A DNA stretch of 64,000 nt, taken from the NCBI GenBank assembly GCA_041602035.1, contig JBFIHA010000009.1:44791-108790 (forward strand). Reading direction: 5' to 3'. The stretch's first letter is position 1. The number at the start of each line of letters is the position of its first letter. Under the pieces are notes generated by a model. That model made no database searches. It saw nothing but the letters and a program-made list of their open reading frames with translations, and was not told the DNA's origin. Source of the stretch: JAOTVV01 sp041602035 (GTDB taxonomy: Bacteria > Gemmatimonadota > Gemmatimonadetes > Gemmatimonadales > GWC2-71-9). Position numbers and translations under genes: made by a program. Of the stretch, positions 59,218 to 64,000 are shown one piece after another.

Positions 59218-60441
59218 ATGGCAGCTGATCGACCACCGATCCCGGTGAGTGATGCCCTCTTCGAGCGGATCGTGACGATGCGCCGCCAGCTGCACCGGTT
59301 CCCCGAACTCAGTTGGCAGGAACACCGAACCAGCGGCCTGGTGCGCGACGCCCTCGCCGAACTGGGCATCATGACCCGGTCCGTGGCGCGCACGGGGGTT
59401 ATCGCCGATCTCCCGGGGGCCGCCGGCATGCCCGTCATCGCCTTGCGGGCGGACATGGATGCGCTCCCCGTCACCGAAGAAACCACCCTCCCCTATGCGT
59501 CGGAACGCGCCGGCGTGATGCACGCGTGCGGTCACGATGGTCATACGAGTGCGCTCCTGGGTGCCGCCATGCTCCTCGCCGCGGAGACTGCACTGCCCGC
59601 TCCGGTCCGGCTCCTCTTCCAGCCGGCGGAAGAGGTCGGGGAGGGCGCCGCGGCGCTCATTGCCGAAGGGGCTCTGGAGGGCGTCGCGTTGGCCGTGGCC
59701 GGCCACCTGGACGTCGGTTTCCCAACCGGGACCATCGTCGTGCCGGACGGGACGGTGAACGCGTCTACGGACGAATTCTCCATCGAGATCGTCGGCCCCG
59801 GCGGCCATGCCGCCCGGCCGCACGAAAGCATCGACCCGATTGTCGCAGCGAGCCATGTGGTGTCGTCGCTGCAGACCGTGGTGTCACGACGCGTGCCGCC
59901 GGATCGGGAGGCGGTCGTCACCATCGGGCGATTCCAGGCGGGGACCGCGGTTAACGTTCTGGCGTCGTCGGTACTGCTCGAAGGCACGCTGCGGGCTCGA
60001 GACGCGGACACGAGGGCGCTCCTGCGTACCGTTGTGCCCGACGTGGCCCGGGCAACGGCGGCTGCCCATGGCGCAACGGCATCGGTCACGCTGCGCGACG
60101 GGACCCCGCCGGTCGTGAACGATCCTGGCGCGACGAGGCTCGCCCGAGAGGCGGCGGCGGATGTGGTCGGTCGCAGCCAGCTGGTGACGACGCCGCTTTC
60201 CAACATGGGCGGCGAAGACTTCGGGTTCTACGGTGAGCGTGCCCGAGCGGTCTTTGTGCGGTTCGGTGCCCGACCGTCCAGCAGTGGCGCCGTCCCTGCC
60301 CCTACCCACTCCGGCAGGTTCGCGTTCGACGAGCGCGCCCTCGCCGTGGCAGCCGCGTTTCTCCATCGGGTAGCGCTCGTGGCTGGCCGGGCGCTGGGTG
60401 CTGGCGACGACGACGTCACACCGACCCAGCGTCAGGCGTAG
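59218..60441 (+). CDS. M20-family amidohydrolase (N-acyl-amino acid hydrolase)
   Basis: 407 aa, starting 3 bp after the racemase stop. Zn-dependent M20D aminoacylase/hippuricase type: RRQLHRFPELSWQEHRT, LRADMDALPVTEE, MHACGHDGHTSALLG (C104, H106 and H109) and LFQPAEEVGEGA (E138 and E139), plus the C-terminal METAL-binding region NMGGEDFGFYGER. The lid domain (about 190-300) includes GPGGHAARPHESIDPIVAAS. In the proposed pathway it removes the succinyl group from N-succinyl-L-amino acids. Auxin-conjugate or hippurate hydrolysis are alternative activities of the family. Confidence 0.92.
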   Translation: MAADRPPIPVSDALFERIVTMRRQLHRFPELSWQEHRTSGLVRDALAELGIMTRSVARTGVIADLPGAAGMPVIALRADMDALPVTEETTLPYASERAGVMHACGHDGHTSALLGAAMLLAAETALPAPVRLLFQPAEEVGEGAAALIAEGALEGVALAVAGHLDVGFPTGTIVVPDGTVNASTDEFSIEIVGPGGHAARPHESIDPIVAASHVVSSLQTVVSRRVPPDREAVVTIGRFQAGTAVNVLASSVLLEGTLRARDADTRALLRTVVPDVARATAAAHGATASVTLRDGTPPVVNDPGATRLAREAAADVVGRSQLVTTPLSNMGGEDFGFYGERARAVFVRFGARPSSSGAVPAPTHSGRFAFDERALAVAAAFLHRVALVAGRALGAGDDDVTPTQRQA

Positions 60442-60461
60442 CGTTCCGAGGGTCCGTCACG

Positions 60462-60713
60462 TCAGCCAGGCTCGATCGGGGTGCTTCCGCGCGGCTTGGG
60501 CGCAGCAGCGTGCCGCAGCCGCAACACCCAACCGAGCAATCCCGTCGACCCTCCGATGATGCTGCCGCCCACGAGCCAGTAAAGCCCGTGCTCGGGCACC
60601 GCCAGCCGGGCGGCGAGGAGCGCGCCAACCCACCCGCCCAAAAACGAAGCTGCCCACACCACGGCGGGTGTGAGCAGCCAGCCGACGATGCGGATCAGTC
60701 GGCCACGCGTCAC
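60462..60713 (-). CDS. Small two-helix membrane protein, unknown
   Basis: 83 aa from GTG 60713, 4 bp after the stop of the upstream membrane-protein gene. Two hydrophobic segments (about 8-35 and 43-65), the second rich in Gly with GSIIGGSTGLLGWVLRL, and a basic C-terminal tail. I do not recognise a family; the Gly-rich helices recall AtpZ/AtpI-like or other small helper proteins, without real support. It converges on the M20 gene with a 20-bp gap. Confidence 0.55.
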   Translation of the reverse strand: MTRGRLIRIVGWLLTPAVVWAASFLGGWVGALLAARLAVPEHGLYWLVGGSIIGGSTGLLGWVLRLRHAAAPKPRGSTPIEPG

Positions 60714-60717
60714 GGCG

Positions 60718-61347
60718 TCAGGTACGGACCAGGATCGAGGCCAGGGCAACGTGCACCACGAGCGCTGCGGCAAAGGCCAGCGCCATCGTGGCGGCAGTGA
60801 ACGGAAGGATGCGGACGAGCGCCGCGACCGCTAGGATCAGGACCGCGAGCACGGCGCTCTGTGCCGCGACGGAGAGCACACTCGAGCGGCCTTCGCCGCG
60901 GCCTACGATCGCTGTCACCCACGAGCCCAGCCATGCCAGGACGGCCGCACCCATCCACCAGACGGGGATATACCAAAAACCGCTTCCCCCGCCCACGGCA
61001 TCCCAGCGCCAGTGGTAGAGATCGAGTGGCCGCAGCAGGGCAGCGTCAACCAGCGTGAATACCAGAGCCCCGAGCAACCCGACCAGTGCTGCCCAGGCAA
61101 TGCTGTCGGCGTCTTGGGGGCGCACCCGAGCCGCCGGCAGGTAGCCAGCCACTGCCGCGCCCACGAGAACGATCGCCGTTTGCACCACCGTCTCCGTCTG
61201 GCCGCCGAGCGCGCGCGACAAGAGGGAAAAGGCCACGACCCCGATGGCCGTCAGTCCACCTAGGAGGACGCCGCTCCCGACAATGGTGCGGACATCGGTA
61301 CGAACGCTGATCGGTTCAGCCGCTGACGTCATCACACCTTGCTCCAT
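60718..61347 (-). CDS. Hypothetical polytopic membrane protein
   Basis: 209 aa (ATG 61347; ATG 61332 also possible). About six helices with short loops; one Trp/Tyr-rich loop (LYHWRWDAVGGGSGFWYIPV) lies near residue 120. No known family is visible. It forms a two-gene unit with the following small membrane protein, which starts 4 bp later. The 67-bp upstream gap separates it from coaX, which lies further along the same strand. Confidence 0.6.
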   Translation of the reverse strand: MEQGVMTSAAEPISVRTDVRTIVGSGVLLGGLTAIGVVAFSLLSRALGGQTETVVQTAIVLVGAAVAGYLPAARVRPQDADSIAWAALVGLLGALVFTLVDAALLRPLDLYHWRWDAVGGGSGFWYIPVWWMGAAVLAWLGSWVTAIVGRGEGRSSVLSVAAQSAVLAVLILAVAALVRILPFTAATMALAFAAALVVHVALASILVRT

Positions 61348-61414
61348 GTTCTTCCCCGTCCCATTAGGCCACCAACATACTCGATCCGATCGAGCGAAAC
61401 TACCGCGGTGTGGG

Positions 61415-62194
61415 CTACCACTCGAGTCCCAAGAGCTCGGCGGCGATCCGGAGCCCGACGAGGGTCAGGTTCGGCTCGACCGTCTCGATCTCCGTGCAAT
61501 GGGGCGACACCGTGGCAGCCAGTCCACCGGTGGCGACCACATAGGGCACCATGGTGCCCGGCCACTCGCTCTTGATGCGTCGCACGATGCCGTCAACAGC
61601 ATCAGCCGTGCCGAACACTACGCCAGCCCGCATGCACTCCTCGGTGCGCCGACCGATGACCCGAACGGGAGCGAGGAGCTCCGTGTCCGGCAGCTTGGCA
61701 GCCTGGCGGCTGAGGGATGCTGCCGCGGTCCGGACACCCGGTGCAATCACACCACCGAGAAATCTCCCATCCTTCGTGATACAATCGAAGGTCGTCGCGG
61801 TGCCGAAATCCACGACGATCGTGTCTCGCCGGTACAACGCGGACGCTGCCAGCGTGTTCACCACGCGGTCCGCACCCACGCTACGTGGCTCGTCGACGTC
61901 CAAGACGATGGGCAGTGGCGATTCGGGTCCCACGTGCGTGGGGCTGATCCCCATCGCTCTGGCAATCCCCTGCGCGAGCACCTCCGTGACCGCCGGAGCA
62001 ACCGATGCCTCCACGGCCGCCCGAACCTCGTGCGTCGAGTGGCCGGCATGCGCGAGGAACGACGTGAGCATCGCTCCCCACTCGTCTGGTGTTCGCGCCG
62101 TGACCGTGGTGACCCGCCAGTGTCCGCTTAGACGCTCGCCAGCAAAGAGACCCAGGGTGATCTCGGTATTCCCGACATCGATGGCTAACAGCAT
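61415..62194 (-). CDS. coaX: Pantothenate kinase type III
   Basis: 259 aa from ATG 62194. First step of coenzyme A synthesis. ASKHA-fold motifs: LLAIDVGNTEITLGLF (phosphate 1), SVGADRVVNTLAAS with the catalytic Asp, VVDFGTATTFDCI (phosphate 2), GGVIAPGVRTAAASL and VVATGGLAA. Type III enzymes are not feedback-inhibited by CoA and need a monovalent cation. It lies 7 bp after a membrane-protein gene that is coupled to birA; coaX and birA are neighbours in many bacteria. Confidence 0.97.
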   Translation of the reverse strand: MLLAIDVGNTEITLGLFAGERLSGHWRVTTVTARTPDEWGAMLTSFLAHAGHSTHEVRAAVEASVAPAVTEVLAQGIARAMGISPTHVGPESPLPIVLDVDEPRSVGADRVVNTLAASALYRRDTIVVDFGTATTFDCITKDGRFLGGVIAPGVRTAAASLSRQAAKLPDTELLAPVRVIGRRTEECMRAGVVFGTADAVDGIVRRIKSEWPGTMVPYVVATGGLAATVSPHCTEIETVEPNLTLVGLRIAAELLGLEW

Positions 62195-62201
62195 GGGCAG
62201 C

Positions 62202-63179
62202 CTAGGCGCGCAGGCCGGTGGTGAAGCCGCGGCGGCGCACCACCAGAATGGCAAGCAGCAGCACGACCCCCCCAAGCACGACGCCGTAGGTGAGGAGGGT
62301 GGCGGGCTCGGGATCGCCCCCTTCCATCGCGTGTGGAATCGAGGCGGTCAGCCCCGCTTGACCGGCTAGCAGCAGGGCGGTGAACCAGCACGACACCTGG
62401 AGAGATTTCGAGAGCACGTAGAGACTCCCCGCACCGACGGCACCGAGGATACCCATCCACCACGTATGGGGAACGGCCTGCAAATCTCGCGCGACGACCG
62501 CGACCCACCCCCCGTACAACAGCGCCGCGACGATCACGAGTGCCAGACCGGCCTTCTTCGGGTTGCCGACGAGCAAGCGACGAAAGGCAAGCTCGACGGT
62601 GATCAGGAGGGTTGCGACGTACACAGGCAACATGAATCCGAACGTGCGAATGCCCGAGACGGGGCACCCGGCCTCCACAGATGGGCTGGCCGTGAGAATA
62701 CAGAGTTCGAGGTTGCCCCTCGTTGCCGCCAGCTCCACGACGCCCGCGAGCAGGGGCAGCACGGCAAACATGGTGGCGAGGCCGTACCATCCCACGTACG
62801 CCCGTTGTGACACGATCGCCCACGACAGTCCCCACACCACCGTTCCGGCGATCACGGCGACGAACATGCCGGGGTCGATGCGGTCGACAATCTCGGGAAC
62901 CGCCGGGTCAGCGATCACGATGAGCAGGGCAACGACGAGACCAACGCCGACCATCACCCGGCCGGAGACTGCATCCCGCCAGGGGCCGGCGGGCCAGAGG
63001 CCGAGCGGCAGGTGCATACCGCGCAGCAACGAGACGGCAACGACCGTCAGGCCGATCAAGGCGACGGACGGACCCACAACGGACTGGATCGGCTCGGCCT
63101 GGAGGAGCCACCACGAGGCAACGATGAGCAGCGCGCCAGCCACGCCGCGCGCCCAGAGCGGAAGATCAGACGGGGACAA
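62202..63179 (-). CDS. Hypothetical polytopic membrane protein
   Basis: 325 aa with about ten hydrophobic segments. A loop near residues 157-176 holds two cysteines (LCILTASPSVEAGCPV) that could form a disulphide, and GDPEPATLL precedes the last helix, which is followed by a basic tail RRRGFTTGLRA. I do not recognise the family. It overlaps birA by 14 bp and lies 7 bp before coaX, so the three are one transcriptional unit. Confidence 0.6.
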   Translation of the reverse strand: MSPSDLPLWARGVAGALLIVASWWLLQAEPIQSVVGPSVALIGLTVVAVSLLRGMHLPLGLWPAGPWRDAVSGRVMVGVGLVVALLIVIADPAVPEIVDRIDPGMFVAVIAGTVVWGLSWAIVSQRAYVGWYGLATMFAVLPLLAGVVELAATRGNLELCILTASPSVEAGCPVSGIRTFGFMLPVYVATLLITVELAFRRLLVGNPKKAGLALVIVAALLYGGWVAVVARDLQAVPHTWWMGILGAVGAGSLYVLSKSLQVSCWFTALLLAGQAGLTASIPHAMEGGDPEPATLLTYGVVLGGVVLLLAILVVRRRGFTTGLRA

Positions 63180-63909
63180 CGGTGCCTCCTAGCACACGCT
63201 CGATCCCCTCCGCGCTGGCGACCACCAGTGCGCCGTCACCGTCGACTCCCCGCACGATGCCCGCCACAGGAGCTTCGAGACGGCGACCACGCAACCAGTC
63301 CCGCTCGGCGTAGCGCCCGAGCTCCTCGGGATCGAGCACCGATGCGGGGGCCAAGCCGCGAAGGGCCGGCACGACGCAATCCAACACGGCCATCCGCGTC
63401 ACCTCCGGCATCACCGCGTCCGCGGCGATGGCCTGCTCGGTCAACTCGGCCGGCATGGGACCATTGATGTTGAGACCCACGCCGATCGCCACCCATCCGA
63501 GTGTCTCCCCTCTCCACCGTGCTTCGCACAGGATTCCACCAAGTTTCCGATCCCGGACGATGAGATCGTTTGGCCATTTGAGTCGAATCGACAGTCCAAG
63601 GTCATCCATTGCTACCGCTACCGCTAGCCCGACCCGTAGGGCGAGCACCCCCCCGACGGGGCGATCACGAGGTCGCACGAGGTAGCCGAGCCAGACGCCC
63701 TGCCTTGGCGCGCTGTGCCAGCGCCGTCCGTGTCGCCCGCGACCGGCCGTCTGCTCGTCGGCGAGTACCAACGTCCCCTCGTCCCCATCCTGCTCGGCGA
63801 CTTCGTGGACCACGTCCAACGTGCTGGACACGCGATCTCGCACGATGACCCGCGGCAGAGCCCACCGACCACGAAGCATCGACGCCGTGTGGCCGTCGTA
63901 CGCGGTCAT
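63166..63909 (-). CDS. birA: Biotin-[acetyl-CoA-carboxylase] ligase
   Basis: 247 aa from ATG 63909, which overlaps the stop of the upstream gene as ATGA. It lacks the N-terminal DNA-binding domain, so it is a group I ligase without direct repressor activity. ADEQTAGRGRHGRRWHS is the biotinyl-AMP loop, RLKWPNDLIVRDRKLGGIL is the catalytic core and IGVGLNINGP follows. It attaches biotin to the acetyl-CoA carboxylase carrier protein, which supplies malonyl-CoA to the fab enzymes at 23.8-29.7 kb. Confidence 0.95.
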   Translation of the reverse strand: MTAYDGHTASMLRGRWALPRVIVRDRVSSTLDVVHEVAEQDGDEGTLVLADEQTAGRGRHGRRWHSAPRQGVWLGYLVRPRDRPVGGVLALRVGLAVAVAMDDLGLSIRLKWPNDLIVRDRKLGGILCEARWRGETLGWVAIGVGLNINGPMPAELTEQAIAADAVMPEVTRMAVLDCVVPALRGLAPASVLDPEELGRYAERDWLRGRRLEAPVAGIVRGVDGDGALVVASAEGIERVLGGTVVPV

Positions 63910-64000
63910 GGCAGCAGCGCCCACGTGATCGTCACCGACCCCAGCGCCCAACAGTACGGAGCGAAGCGGTGAAATGCCTTGCGCCGCAGCAAAGCCACCA
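63906..64000 (-). CDS. uppP: Partial C-terminus, probably undecaprenyl-diphosphatase
   Basis: The last 30 codons of a gene that continues beyond the window, ending in TGA that overlaps the birA ATG by 4 bp. The tail LRRKAFHRFAPYCWALGSVT resembles the last cytoplasmic loop and helix of UppP (pattern basic-F-x-P/R-F-x-x-Y-x-x-x-L-G). Hydrophobicity and the overlap support a real gene; the family call rests on little sequence. Confidence 0.45.
   Translation of the reverse strand, partial: VALLRRKAFHRFAPYCWALGSVTITWALLP

Noticed and set aside
1..64000. CRISPR arrays, insertion sequences, prophage or toxin-antitoxin genes
   Set aside because: I saw no spaced repeats, transposase motifs, phage proteins or typical small toxin pairs while reading both strands.

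Overview
This window is a gene-dense, GC-rich chromosomal segment from a Gram-negative (diderm) bacterium. KDO synthesis (kdsA, kdsB, kdsC), the Lpt transport genes and a complete 14-subunit complex I point to an LPS-bearing respiring organism. My best guess is Gemmatimonadota or a close relative; this is inferred from gene content and order and has not been tested by any search. I see no insertion sequence, prophage, CRISPR array or rRNA. The single complete tRNA gene is tRNA-Arg(CCT).

Layout. (1) 1-1.4 kb, + strand: acylphosphatase, tRNA-Arg(CCT) and a membrane-anchored TPR protein. (2) 1.4-1.8 kb: a convergent gap holding a strong candidate dif site (1453-1480). From here to 52.1 kb every gene but one is on the - strand, as expected for a replication terminus read from both sides. 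(3) 1.8-10.6 kb: dapF, then an overlapping envelope-glycan operon (dolichol-P-mannose-synthase-like GT2, YfhO-like membrane protein, UPF0104 flippase-like protein, GT4, deacetylase-like protein), with a divergent acyltransferase. (4) 10.7-21.2 kb: a beta-propeller lipoprotein, then the operon kdsB-pyrG-kdsA-kdsC-lptC-lptA-lptB-rpoN-GT2. (5) 21.2-23.7 kb: a Xer recombinase, DedA protein, ispF and purE. (6) 23.8-29.7 kb: the fatty-acid/phospholipid operon yceD-rpmF-plsX-fabH-fabD-fabG-acpP-fabF. (7) 29.7-38.1 kb: ndk, a PTS-IIA/CBS protein, sucD, sucC, carbamate kinase, a UPF0182 protein and a phosphohexomutase. (8) 38.1-52.1 kb: nuoA to nuoN in canonical order. (9) 52.3-64 kb, mixed strands: dcd; a zinc-ribbon membrane protein; a Yip1-like protein; a propeller lipoprotein; an amidohydrolase; a GNAT/enolase-superfamily/M20 cassette; two small membrane proteins; then coaX, a membrane protein, birA and the end of a probable uppP.

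How the parts fit. Most of the window is housekeeping for the envelope (KDO, LPS export, fatty acids, glycans, DAP) and for energy (complex I, succinyl-CoA synthetase, carbamate kinase). The points most worth following are the dif site at the strand switch, the three-gene cassette matching a known route for D- to L-amino acid conversion, the GT2-YfhO-flippase locus, an LptB with an unusual N-terminal domain, and two promoters whose -10 boxes lie only 8 nt from the start codons, implying leaderless mRNAs.

Start sites were chosen by family alignment, Shine-Dalgarno sequence and overlap with the upstream gene, so several differ from the longest possible ORF. Functions rest on remembered family motifs, not on database searches.
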